This document shows positions 47,661 to 60,300 of a stretch of 64,000 nucleotides of DNA, one piece after another (within the stretch, counting starts at the first letter, position 1; each line of letters starts with the position of its first letter). Position numbers and translations under genes: made by a program. Origin of the DNA: Haliotis asinina (Eukaryota > Mollusca > Gastropoda > Lepetellida > Haliotidae); contig NC_090281.1 of NCBI RefSeq assembly GCF_037392515.1, positions 48,646,645 through 48,710,644 of the forward strand. The letters are read 5' to 3'. The notes under the pieces were generated by a model. That model did not search any database, was not told the origin of the DNA, and was given only the letters and a program-made list of their open reading frames with translations.

Positions 47661-48930
47661 GGATGTGAAATGGGCTTGCAACGACAATTACACAGCAACG
47701 TCAGGGTCCTGCATGTATGGTTGTGTGAACTCGTCTGCGTTAATGTCGGTTTTATAATGGGAACTAATCAAACGGGCGGAAGACAACAGGGCCGAAAAGT
47801 GCCAAGTCAAAAGGGCTGTTGGAAAAGTCATAAGGGCCGTGACAAAAGCCAAAAGGTTCTTATTCCTAGTCATATGGACCAACAGAAAAAAGGTTAGAAA
47901 GGTTTTCCATTATTTATTGACGCATATGGCACTGAAACACATAATGTCATCGTAACATTAATAGAATGGTAATGGCATACTAATGGTCATGCAGTTTTCA
48001 AGTAATGGCAATACATATAGTTCATACTTTACTTCATTAACACAAGTTCTTCTAATTAACTAGAATAATTTACGCAAGTTCTTTTTATCATAAAAGGCGA
48101 CTATGCTTGTTAGAAGCAACTAACGGACGGGGTATGACATGAAGCACGTTTCGGATGGCTTTGACATTTTGAATGTTCCATACACAAACCACAACCGTGC
48201 CATGGATAACAGATAATTTATTGCCTGTCAGTGACTAACAAGAGACGCATCTGTCCCTGACCTGGCAGATTTAAACAGGTTTGTGTCGCAGTTTTCTGCA
48301 TCTATAACAAGAAGGTTGGCTGATCTAATTATGAATCAGTTCGATTCGTCAACATCTCCAAATAAAAATTCAAGAAGTATTTACAATTTAACTACTTCTA
48401 ATTAGGAATCGATCAGTCGGGTGTACTGCTCGCCTGAGCTTTTACTTGGACTGAAACAAGTTTGCCCACCTCTGCTTTGGGTAGAGTCGATACGAATGTC
48501 AGACGTTCATTTCTGATGCACTCCATACTCCACTGATGTTGCAAATTTACAAATTAACGTTGTACAACTTCCTTGCTGGCTACTGTCGGTCTGTCTAAGG
48601 TAGACTCAAAACTTATGATGCCTAAACAAGTGTATTTATTGTGATTACAGATGTAATGTGTACGTGTCTGCTATATAACAAAACAAAAAAGCCCTGTCCT
48701 GTACGGACATCCATATTTGTGACAAGTAACAAGTGTAATATAATAAGTGCAATATAATAATTAGAATAACTGACTAAGTAGTTAACTGAGAAAAAGTATT
48801 CTTTTCCTCAAAAGATGGGCTTAAAACTTATTAAATTTAACTTGTTTTCATGCACAAATGGTTTGTTACTCAATCTGTATTTGTTGACCGTAAGGCAATA
48901 TAGAGCATAGAATCCTGTCTGGAGGTCTAT
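47661..48930. other. gene-free stretch
   Basis: 47770-47860 is A/G-rich with a recurring AAAAGGGC-type word. A SINE-A head scrap lies near 48088. No gene recognised. Confidence 0.4.
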
Positions 48931-51005
48931 TGCAGTAGATAAGAAGTCCTACGTAGGAGATACGAAGTTCTGCGTAGGAGATATTAAGAATGAATTACGT
49001 CCATCGTAGCAGGGAGCCTATGTAGAGAGGGAGAAGAAACTCCTCGAAAAGTACGTATGTCTCGCCTCGTCACGTGACCAATGTAGACAATATGGCGGCG
49101 ACTTAGTATTAAGATTGAGCCCGGTTTATTTTCAACAGCTGATTACATTCGCTGAGTGTTGTAGCAACTGAAAACCTATATGTAGAAGGTAGGTTAACTA
49201 TTTTGTCACTTCAGTTTAATTAAGTCAAATAGTTATTATTAGGGTCAGTATTGGGACAGTAGATTTGTAGTTACGTTTGAAGTCGGTATGTTATAGCTCA
49301 CTGGCTTCCATTTTCGATTCACCGAGAAGATAGGCTAAATTAAGTCGACAAAAACTTCTTTCACACTTTCGTTTAATTTTTAGAAGGGAAACATACCTTT
49401 AGTTGGAGGGTATTTGCAAGTAGTTGTGATAGTTTTATGACTTGAAAAAATGATTACACCGTATTTGAGTTGTGTGAAACATATGACATATCGCCGATCT
49501 GTTCTGTTTCGCCACTGAAATACTACACGACGTTGTTTGAGTGTTCCTACTGCTAGACACATATTAGATGATCCTGCGCACTAAACGCATTTGTGACAAG
49601 AGAGGCGGTACAACGAATTGGGCGAGTAAACTTGGTTGCTACAGGTAGCTTGACGATTATGCACGGGCAATACATGCTAACCGTGACATGAAATCAACAC
49701 CGCTACTGATTAACAACCGTCTCGCTACTGTGTAACACCTGTCTCGCTACTGTTTTACACCTGTCTCAATACTGTTAAACAGATTTCGATATTTATCAGA
49801 CAACCTGTCTCCCTGTTGTTTCAAGTGGATCGTTCTGTGGGGCGTTCCCAAGTATGCAAATTAGGGTCATTTGTCAGGTCTTGGATCATCTTATATGTGT
49901 TTACCAGTAGTTATTGCTTCAAAACCGTCTGTCACGTACACCTTTCATTCTTGTGAGGGAAATATACTATCAGGTGAAATGTGTTTGCATGTAATAGTGA
50001 GAGTTTCATCATCTACAAAACATATGTTATGGTGTATTCGAGGTGTGTGAAAAAGTGACATGTCGCTGATTTGATCTGATCAGCCATGGAAATACTAAAC
50101 TGCGTTGTTCGAGTGTTTCTAGTTATTATTTTATAAAACATATTTCCCATACACCTTTAATCTTTATGAAGGGAATTTACCATCAGGTGAAAGGTGTTTG
50201 CAAGTAATAGTGATAGTTTTATGATTGTAAAAAACTTGTTAGGGCGTATGTGATGTTTGTGAAAAATATGACGATCTAATCTGATCCGCAATTGATGTTG
50301 GTGATGTTTGAGGGTTATAATTCTCTAACTTCTTTCTTTCTTATTGATCTTAATATTTTTTGTTGATCTTATTATTTGACAAAACTGGAAATGTGCTTTT
50401 AACGTTTTGTGATAATTTTAAACTTTCTGTTTTTGTGTGGTGTGTGATAGTGTCAGTTAACATTTTGTTAATGTCCATGCCATTCCCTACATGCAGCTTT
50501 TAAAAATACATGTGATATTAACTCATGAGTTACTTTTGCGATACTTTTGCTTTCTTAAACGTGTTTTGGGGGGAGTGGCCGTGGCGTATCATTTATTCTT
50601 TCATTCATTCACATATGTACTACTTTTTTTATTTCATTTTTTTATTCACTGATAATTCTTGCTCTTGATTCTCATTAGAATTCATTCATTCATTGTAAAT
50701 TCCGACCGATACTGGGAACGAGCAAAGTCACTGTGTGCGTTGGAGCATGATGAGACACGCGTTAATTAGTACAAATGGTAAAGAAAGCAAGGGAGTGACC
50801 TATCCCTGTTGTAGATTATCCCTGATCGTGGGAGATATTAAGTCCTACGTAGGAACAAGATAAAAAGTCGATCCTACGCAAGAGATACTGAGTTCTACGT
50901 AGGAGATACTATAAGTACTACGTAGGAGATATTAAGTAACAAGTCCTACGTATGACATTATTTAAGTCCTTCGTAGGAGATAGTATGTCCGTAGGAGATA
51001 TTGAA
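48931..51005. repeat. TCCTACGTAGGAGATA-type minisatellite, interrupted by a transposon
   Basis: Left part 48931-49009 and right part 50825-51005 share units such as AGTCCTACGTAGGAGATA followed by TTAAG, about 20-30 bp each. The transposon at 49010-50824 sits between them. Each unit is centred on a palindrome. Confidence 0.8.
49010..50824. mobile_element. non-autonomous DNA transposon with CAGGGA ends and 7-bp TSD (copy 2)
   Basis: Begins CAGGGAGCCTATGTAG and ends GTAGATTATCCCTG, flanked by ATCGTAG (49003-49009) and ATCGTGG (50825-50831), one mismatch. Inverted relative to 29219-30720 and about 300 bp longer, mainly because of an extra block around 49560-49900. It carries the same internal repeats (TTTGCAAGTAATAGTGATAG and variants at about 49409, 49984 and 50189) and a (CATT)n tract near 50605. 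No transposase. Confidence 0.85.
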
Positions 51006-53410
51006 GCCTAGGGGGCGAGGTGGCCTCTTTTGTCCTGAAAGTGTATTAAATGACTATTGACACACTCGTGAAACGAGTTAATATTATCTGTGCGTGCCAC
51101 TTTCTCCAGGATCTGTATCCGCCCATGACCGAGGCCATCGGAACACGACTGGTGATTTTTAGTGAACAATGGTAGAGGAGTTGTCGAACTTGCTCTAGAG
51201 GGCGCGATAGCGCATGGTTTCGCGTTGAACTAACCATGAAGAATAATTTGGGTAAGAGCAAAACCGATTAATGCTTTATTTGAGTAACTGTTGTGCACTA
51301 CAAACAAATACCCAGATTCCTATTATGTTTTAGGTTAAGAATAACCCTTGGAACCAACAAATGTTTGCATCCGTTTTTCGAAATGTATCGGAGTATCCGC
51401 CGCCTGAAAAGCGTTCACCATAATATTCACACAATTTCACTGAAACAGAGTTTCTCAGAATATATCTTGATAAGTTTAGCACTTTGCACACCCAAGAGAT
51501 ATTTAAGACATACTTTCCATGTTAAACCGAAACTCAGTAATTCTGTGTCATTTGTTTATCCGAATGACTAAGATGAAAAGTAAGAGACAAAGAAATTCTC
51601 AACCTAGAAGTAGAACAGGAAGCAAGATGAGGCCTGGCAAAAAATGTTTTTACTTTTTCATTGCTGTGGGCAGTTATGATCTTCAGAATAATTTAAGAGT
51701 TATTTATTTACAGATATCTCAGGAAATCTGGAAATGAATGTTTAAGCGCTGTCTAATATAAAATGTTTACTTCTCCACAAAGATACTTGTGGTGACATCA
51801 GCCATGATTAGGTCTTTCTTGTCATTATCTGTAACGTGGCTAATGGCAATTTATAGTGAAAAATTATCATATGAAATAAATTATATATTTGTATGACATA
51901 AGTCAACTTCATACTCCGCAATTTCTTCTCGAATGTCAAAACTGTTGCCCAGTGGAATATTTTGCATATGCCCTGCTGTTCCTACTTGTTGTATCTGAAC
52001 ATAGTTGTAGGTACCAGTCAAACTCTCACACTCATGCAAACATTGGTGAATGTAAAGGAACAGAACTACATAAGAACTCTAATGAAATTGTATGGACAAG
52101 ACAGATGTAGACATGGTAGAGGTAGTATCATCATGATCAATAAGCCAATAAGCTTGACAGAATGAGACAAAAGATTCACCATGAATTTCTGAGAAATCAT
52201 GCTTATGTCACATATATGTGTTTTGAGTTACATTAGTGGTTGAAGAAATAACCGAAAGGTAAGTATAGCTTGATAAGTGTGTGATTTTGAAAAGCTGGGA
52301 CACCGTAACACACCTCAACATCATGCTGCAAATTTCATGATATTATAGGCATAGGACATTTCTGGATGAATTAGGAGGGCAACAGGAACAAAAGTCGTGT
52401 TAAACAGAAGATAGATAGTAGTTTAGTAACCATTGCTACAGAATTCACATCTCTAGCTCTCTGCCATAGATCTAAATATGGTTTTTTTGTGATTAATATC
52501 CAATAACAGCAATAATTTAATGGGTAGAAAGATCTTAGAAGACCCTGCGCTGTCCTCAGCTAGTGACAGGGTAGAGATACTGACAGTGCTTATTATCTTC
52601 AAATCAGTTTTGTGTCTTAATTCAAGAAGGGTTAGTGTTGAAGCATGTGTTTTTATCTTGACACTTGTGCTAACACATTTTGCAACTTTCAGTAGTTGCA
52701 CAAGGCCTCAGCATTTTTCAGCTGGGTTTATATCATATGAATATGATAAACTTGATAAATGATCCACAGTGGCTCGTTTGTGCTACGTGACTGAAAAGCT
52801 CATATCACAGACTGTCATACTATCACATAGTAACAGTTTTCAATATCTTGGCTCTCATCCATTGTGGATTGGAAGCAATAACTATATATCACAGAGCCAT
52901 ATCAGAATGTGCTTTAACTTGTCATTTTCTTCTTTGATCTACAGGATCCGATTGAAGCAAGACGACACTGAGTAAAACTGCCTTTTGTGTTCAAGATCAG
53001 AGTGCCACGTACAGTCTGATCTTTAACTCAGCAGTCGTCTCTTAGCAACGAAATCAGTTGACAATTTCAAGAGAGGTAACTGCACTTACTGAAAGATATA
53101 TTAGCCCCAACTCTCAGTGCTGTCCGTGATGGCAGGAGATCTGGGGTCCTTTCTTCAGTGAGTTCAGACTTGGGCTCAGTATTTATGTTGCTTATGTTGA
53201 TGCTGATGGCTATTGTAAGATGCTGAAGATATGGGATGCCTGTTAAAACAGACCAAGTTTCAGATACATGGCACATATTTTTTGTGTTTTGAAGTATTAT
53301 TGTGGCTTGGGGAAGACTTTTTTTGAGTTGTTGTTGGTTACCATGGTTACAAGTGAAGATTTCTTATTGATGAAAATTAGTTCTTATAATGATTACATAT
53401 CATATACATG
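51006..53410. other. gene-free stretch
   Basis: A/T-rich, with short unconvincing frames only. A TTTGATCTACAG / AGAGAGGTAACT pair at about 52945 and 53074 could bound a non-coding exon upstream of the second NKRF-like gene, but nothing else supports this. Confidence 0.35.
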
Positions 53411-53412
53411 TA

Positions 53413-53567
53413 CTCTCAAGTCTTGTTAATCCGACCTGTTTATCCGACCCTTTTGTTGGTAACAACTTGAAAAAACATAATTTAGTCTTGTTTATTTAAT
53501 CCGACATCCTTGTTAATTGGACAGTTTGTTGTGCAACAGACGATGTTGGATTAACAAGACTTGAGTG
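53413..53567. mobile_element. pogo/Tigger-like MITE
   Basis: Left end CTCTCAAGTCTTGTTAATCC and right end GGATTAACAAGACTTGAGTG are inverted repeats of about 24 bp. TA lies at both borders (53411-53412 and 53568-53569), the target preference of Tc1/mariner-pogo elements. An internal partial repeat of the same end (GTCTTGTTTATTTAATCCGA) is present. No coding capacity. Confidence 0.8.
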
Positions 53568-53569
53568 TA

Positions 53570-54624
53570 TTTCAGACCATATAATTCCTTAGGAGGCTAG
53601 ATGTGGGTTAAAGGTTGTTTTGTAAGCATTTTTCCAACTAATATGTCTTTTGATATACAAGTTAAAACCTTGAGCTGTTCTGGATTTTCTGTTTGGTGAT
53701 CTTTGGACACAGGACACACTAAAGAAGAGAATGTCTGATGTGAAACAAATAGTTGACAATATCTTGATAAGCTTATGTCATCATCCCCCACTGGATAGAT
53801 GTGTAATTTTGCAAGGATAACACTGCAATCACAAGTGCTCAGTGATTTTACATTCTTTTCTTACATTTCAGTTGTATTCATGGAGAACAATGGCACTGTT
53901 CTCCTTTTCAATACCACCAGGATGTTTTGAAAAAAACTGTCATTTACCCTGTTAAGATGAGAAATAGAGATGCCATTGCCTGCATTATTTATGCAAAAAC
54001 TTTAATTTGATGTCAGGTTATGGTAACTTAGTTCCGTACAAAAAGGATTGTTTAGTGAGCACAGAAATGTCTAAGAATGCATTCAATGATATAGCATTAA
54101 AACATTTACATCTGGTTGGTTTTGGAAATATAGGGTTAAAATATGAAAGAAATATGATCAGATCAGATATACAGTCTTTCCTTTTAAAACAAAATCATGA
54201 CCAGTTTATATAAATGATCCCAGCATGCTTAAACCAAGTGTGTTACGATCAGTTTCAGAAATGTTCGGATAGGGTCATTTATTTTAAGTAATGCACACTC
54301 TATCCTTCCTAGGAACACAGAATAACCTTTCATTAATAAGGGAAATCTATCAATGAGATTCTGTTTTTTAACCAATGTAAAACGTCAGGCATTGCCATTA
54401 TTGCATTCTTACAATAGAAATCAGCACTTCTAATGAGAGGGTCTCTTTTTCACACAAAACACTGCCAGTATCAGACACAGTATGAAACTATAGGCAATCT
54501 GAAGCTTTGGTGTGATGCCATGGCAAACCTACTATCAAACATGTATCAATTGAGGCAGTTTCCATGGTGATGCAGAATGAAATAGGCTCCATCAACTATG
54601 GGACTGAATGATGGTCAGCGTCAG
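53570..54624. other. gene-free stretch
   Basis: A/T-rich without recognisable genes or repeats. Confidence 0.4.
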
Positions 54625-55530
54625 TGATGGGCAGTAGGGTAGGCAAGTGGTTAAAAAGTTTGTCTGTCACCAAAAACCTGGGTTAACTTCCCTGGGTCTA
54701 GGACAATTGCCACCCGGACATTTCTCACCTAGGGCAATTCCCACCTAGGACATTTGCCACCCAGACAATTCCCACCCCAAAATAAAAGTAACATGGAGAA
54801 CATAGTTCAGTTTCAACATTTATTCATTTTAATGTGTAACATATAAGAATATTCCATAAAAAACAAACATGAACTATTACTTTCTTCTTGACATGCTTTA
54901 GTATCAGTTTTACTGATCCTGTTGAATACATAACAAATTATAGCATGTTTTAAGTAAGGAAGCACTATTTTGTGACATACATAAGGATACTGTAACTTTT
55001 AATGATATTGCCATGTTTACATGATATTGCTATGTTTGCATGTATACTTATGTAAGGTGATGTATTGTGGGCAATGCTTTGTGAGAAGTCTAGACACAGT
55101 CTGTTGGGGTAGTCTTTGACGATTGACTGCAGGTGCTGCTGGCCGATACTGTTTCCTTGATCGGACAATGTTCCACCCAGATAGCATCTGATAAGTTAAT
55201 ATTACACACACACACACAAAAATCATCAAAGCAAAATTTCCTTTCAATTTCAATCACACAAAGCAAAAACTTCATCAAAGTCAATTTGTTTTAACGTCAC
55301 AATTTTATGAAAGTAAATATTACACACAAAAAATTTAAAGTAAAATTTCTTTTCAATTTCAATTTCTGTATTTCAGTATGGTGGGGAGTATAGTGAATAT
55401 AACTAGGTCTCAATTGTTCGGGTGGGAATTGTCCTGCTCCCAAATTCCCTACATGGCTACAATGTGAGAACCCCATTGCTGCAGTGTTGCTAAAAGTGGC
55501 GTACAATCTTTCTCACCCACTCATCTTCCA
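54625..55530 (+). repeat. SINE-B copy split by a transposon
   Basis: The head GTAGGCAAGTGGTTAAAAAG to CCTGGGTTAACTTCCCT lies at 54635-54693. The remainder resumes as ATTCCCTACATGGCTACAAT at about 55444 and runs to AAAAGTGGCGTACAAT and the ACTC end. The two parts make one SINE. Confidence 0.85.
54694..55441. mobile_element. Mutator-like non-autonomous element (9-bp TSD)
   Basis: Ends GGGTCTAGGACAATTGCCAC and, inverted, GGGAGCAGGACAATTCCCAC. Flanked by AACTTCCCT (54685-54693) and AAATTCCCT (55442-55450), a 9-bp target duplication with one mismatch. Subterminal repeats of GACAATTCCCACC type follow the left end. A 9-bp duplication with GGG ends suggests the Mutator/MULE superfamily. No transposase in the 748 bp. 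Confidence 0.75.
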
Positions 55531-57300
55531 TGATTGGGTTATTGTGTAGCAGTACCTCTTGTGGTGACATGACATCGCTCAACTCTTTCATATAGTGTCA
55601 CAGTCCCTCCCATGATGACATGACATTACTCAAGATTTCTATTCTTTCATATATCCGAACCTAGTGACTATTGTCCCAGGAAATCTAATTAAATATGAGC
55701 TACTGACTGACAGACATGACCTATAGCATGTGATCAAGACTTGATTATTCATGAGCCACCTGTACATAGCTGGAATATGGCTTTCTTGTCAGACTTGGTT
55801 AAGACTGAATCTATCTGCTGTTCCAGTGTCAAAGATACAACAGTCAGCTAAATTTGTGTAAAACTGCACTGTTGTTATCATGCTGATTTTGTGTCTGGTG
55901 TACAAGAGCCAGCAGCCCTAATGTATACTGGTCCTTAATAACATGGCTTCCGGGTAGGGATGTCAGTTCACTGGAGCCAATTTGTTGTGTCCCCATGACG
56001 ATTTCATGATAGGTTTATTGGTCCCAACTTATCTCTCCATCAGGATTCAGACTAAGAATATAGGTCCTTGAACAACCTGTGGAGTTTTCAGGATAGGAAT
56101 ATTGGTCAATAGCAACATTTGTAACCTGACCAATGGATTGTTGTGTGAGATTCAGTAACCTGGACACTTGAGCATCCTCATTGTCAGAATGCTCACAATA
56201 TCCACCACAGGATTGTTAAGATCAGACATGATTGCTTAGAGGCTGTTGGAATATTTGGGAGTGACACAAACACAGCACACAATAGTGATGCCTCACAGTG
56301 ACTACCAATCATTGTGTTTGTGTGAAAAAGAGAACCTTCAGTTTTGTACGTGTGAAAGATTTCACAAAGATGTATGAGATTAGCATGACCAAAATAGTGC
56401 AACTTTTGTGCTCCTTTAATGATTAAGTTATTGATAAGACACTGGTATTGTTGTGATCACTTGTTGCAACTGTCTTGATCACAATGATTCATATTGAAAG
56501 AATTTGGAATAACTCAATTTCTTCTTCTTGTATGCATGATAATGAGACTTCAAAATTTTCAGAATGTTGAAGGATATTTGTGAAAGATCAATATCATTAA
56601 GATCAGATCTTTTACTCTGATATACCTTTTGATATTAAGACCTGCAGATGTCACCATATATCACATTTTTTAATGAGATACACTGCACCAAGATACATTT
56701 GTTAAAAAATGAAGTTGGTAAGACAGTTCCTGATGTAAACAATGAAAAAAGTTCTGTTTTATCATTATTGATATTTTGAAGACATACATACATTATTTAT
56801 ATTAATGAAGCTGACATCTGAATGTCTTGGGAGCCAACACATTCATTCGGACTGGGATTAGAAGTTCAGTCAGGGTTCATCTGATTTGACTTTTGATGGA
56901 ATTGTTGGCATCGTATCAGAGTACAAAATGTGATTTTAATGACCCTGATTTCAAACAAATATTATAGTATAGCTTAAATATTAAAAAATAACATTTGTTT
57001 TGACTTCTCCTTTCTAATGCTGCAATGTAACTGAAGTGTTGAAAACAGCATTAAGTTGAATCATATAATCTTTAGTAAATGTAACTTCAGTGTAACAGTG
57101 TTTATGAGTATTTGATGACATATTCACTTGCAGAAGAGTTACTGGTTTCTGTACATTGTGTCTATTACATCTCATGGAATTCTAAAAATCAAATCAATAT
57201 TGAGTATAATATCTTCCCTAACCTGATTACAACTGTTTGACCAAAAATTTGTATTACTGCAAATGAACATGCCTAGAATATTTGCTTCTCACAAATTTCA
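55531..57300. other. gene-free stretch upstream of the second NKRF-like gene
   Basis: A SINE-like remnant may lie at about 55690-55790 (TACATAGCTGGAATATGG). The promoter or a 5' untranslated exon of the downstream gene may be here, but nothing can be pointed to. Confidence 0.35.
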
Positions 57301-57326
57301 GATATAATTAAAGCCCCAGTTCTGCG

Positions 57327-60300
57327 ATGTATACTGGTGGACGACGTCCGTATGAGGACATGGGAGGATCTGAGGATCCATACAACAAGAAACGGAAGAC
57401 TGACATGTGGAACGAGGGAGGTTATTCTGACTCCATGGCGCTCCCACCCCCGCCACCCTTTCCATACGGCAACCAGACCAATACCATGAGTAACATCAGC
57501 AGTATGAGCAGCATGAATAGCATGTTTGACAGTGGTATGGACAATTACGACAATCCCTGGAAGATGGGGCGACAGTACGACAACATAGGCTCCTCGACAG
57601 TGGCATCTTCGTCCACTGGAGCTGACTGGAACAATGATGGTGGGGCCTGGGGAGGTACTGGGTCATCCGGGTATGGGGGGGACACTGGCTATGGAGGGGT
57701 GTCCAGTTACAAAGGGGGCTCAAGTTTTGGACGGTCGTCCAATTGGGGTGGAGCAGGTAGAGGGGGAAGGACAAAACAGTTTTCTTTTGGTAACCAGTCG
57801 GGAGATACAGACTTTACTGATGACTTTGCTGTTTTGAAGGCGGCGGAAATACAGTATAAGAAGCAGGGAACTGTGGACTTTGATAAGATCAGGAAGGCTC
57901 TCCAACTAGTGAATCAGCAGTCTGATGGAGGGAGGGTCAAGAGAGGGGGACGAGGAGGAAGAGGGGGTAACTGGAATGACAGGCAGAATTGGAATGACAA
58001 TCAAGGCTGGAATGATGGGCAAAGCTTTGGTGGCTTTGGAGGTGGAGGACGAGGAGGTCGTGGTAGAGGCTTTGCCAAGATGACACCCTATGACAAAGCT
58101 GCTGGATTTGGTGGTTAGTAAACGGTTCATCATCCCCTAAATAGACAAGTTTGATGGATGTGGACTTTTCACTTGGGGAATCCCTGTCCTAAATACATGT
58201 ACTATCATACACTCCTCATTTATGTACATATTCAATAGGCATTACAGGAACTGGGAATGACACAGTATTGGGATATGGGTAGAATATGATTTTTTAGATA
58301 TTAATTCAAGTTTACATGGATGGTTAATATATATTTTTAAGAAACTTATTACTTAACACCTGTGGAATGTTGACTGAAGGTCAGTGCACAACACACCTAT
58401 CATTAGTGCACTATTTTACATCTGTTGCAGGTCCAAACAAGTTCAACAGAGGGATGCGTGGGAACCAAAGGGGTTCCCAGATTGGTCGAGGAGGCCCCAG
58501 AGGGCGTGGAAACAGGGGAGGCTTTGGTCAGGTGGCCCCTGTTCATAGCCTGGCTAAAGTGTCTGCCATAGATAGTGCCAACATGTCCATGGCAGAGAAG
58601 ATGCGCCGTTTTGCATTGTTCATCCAGAATGATAGCCAGAGAGTCAATGACATTCAGACTATTGAGAATGGCCTGACAGGCAGCAAGCTCGGTCTGAAGT
58701 CCGACTACCAAGTGGAGGAGCTCTTGAAAGTCTGCAACAAAATGATGTTCACTGGGAGATTGTTCATTGGATCTGTTTTCCTGGCAAGAAGTGTTGGTGC
58801 AAACAAGAAGGAAGTAAAGCATGAGTGTTTCCGAAAGGCTGTAGATGTCCTGAAATCCAAGAGTGTAGCTGCCATCATGAAGATGGAGGATGTTGGGACT
58901 GAGAAGATGAGAGCTGAGCTGCTCGCATCACTGAAGGATGAAGGGAGCTCGAACCCAGTTATGGATGCCCAGAAGAAGGTAGCAAGTCTGGAAGAGGGTA
59001 GAGAACCAGCTGCTGGTTTGGTTGGACTTGAGGTCAACTTTGATCAACTGATCCAGTACTTGAACAGTGGAAAGGCCAACTGCAACAATGTCATCAGTGA
59101 GCTGACTCAGTCCTTCTCTGCATCCTTCTGTAACCTGAATCACAAATATGTGGAAGAAAATACACGACTGCCCAATGGGAAGCTATGGTTCAAAGGGAAG
59201 CTGACGATTAACGACACATTGATAGCTTCAGCCACAAGTCATAAGAAGAAGGAGGCAAAGCTGAAGACATTTGAAAAGGCCATGGTGTTCCTGAAGACAA
59301 AACCTATCTCTGTCATCATGCAGGGTATCTCACTGGATGAAGCTGAAGACATGCCCACGTCTGATCCTTTAGCTGCAGCTGCACAAGGTCAAGACTTTAA
59401 AGAAGATAATGCCAGTCTACCCAGTGAGCGGACTCTTGAGAAGCTGAAGACACTCTTGATGTCTGTCCCCGAATTCCCAGGTATTGAATCAGTGGTCAAC
59501 CTCCTGGATGTCACTGCCCATCAGCTCCAGCTCGTGCCAACATGTGTCTACAGGAAAGGGGCATCCAAGGATGTCAAAAGCTCAATTCAATGTGACCTCT
59601 ACCTGGACAATATCCTGCTGGCTATTGGGGAGGGGGAGAAGCGCAAAGATGCACAGTGTGATGCTTATGTCAAAGCCTTAGATGTCCTGTCCACAAGCAC
59701 AGCTGAAATAATCTACAATGACTTTCAGAGACTGACCCCAGAAGACACCAAGGGTCCAGGTGTCCTGGAAGTATGGGTCAAAGGCCAGAGCAGGACTGGG
59801 GAGTCCAACCTGCAGAGATTGAAGCGGATGAAGCTGGACCCGATGGAGCATGGCAAGGACAAGAATGACATCGTCCTCATCGAGCATCATGAGTGGGCAT
59901 TTGACCGAAAGAGACAAGCATTCTGCATCCTCAACATGAGTGCTACCCAGAATGCCATGTTGCTGGAATGGAAGATCAGCCCAGTTGGGACATTTTTCAA
60001 GTAGGTTGACTTAAAAGATGAAGGATATTTGGGAATTATCATATGAGCAGTATTGGTCATACTGATTTCACAAACAAAAGTGTCAAAATTATTGTGAAAG
60101 TTGAGTTAAAAATCCCTTGTCGTTCCTTTGAAAGAGACATAAAAGTACACTCATACACAAGTTTACTCTCATGCATACAGTCAGTGAAAATAATTGCTTA
60201 GCGTTAAGACCGTACACCACTGCTGTGGTGCCTATCTGCTACATTTTCTGAATTATTTTCAGCATCTTGCTTATATTTTATCCATACATATGTTGATATG

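Noticed and set aside
52945-53074. Candidate non-coding 5' exon for the second NKRF-like gene
   Set aside because: It has an acceptor-like and a donor-like site but no coding potential or other support; mentioned only in the flank note.
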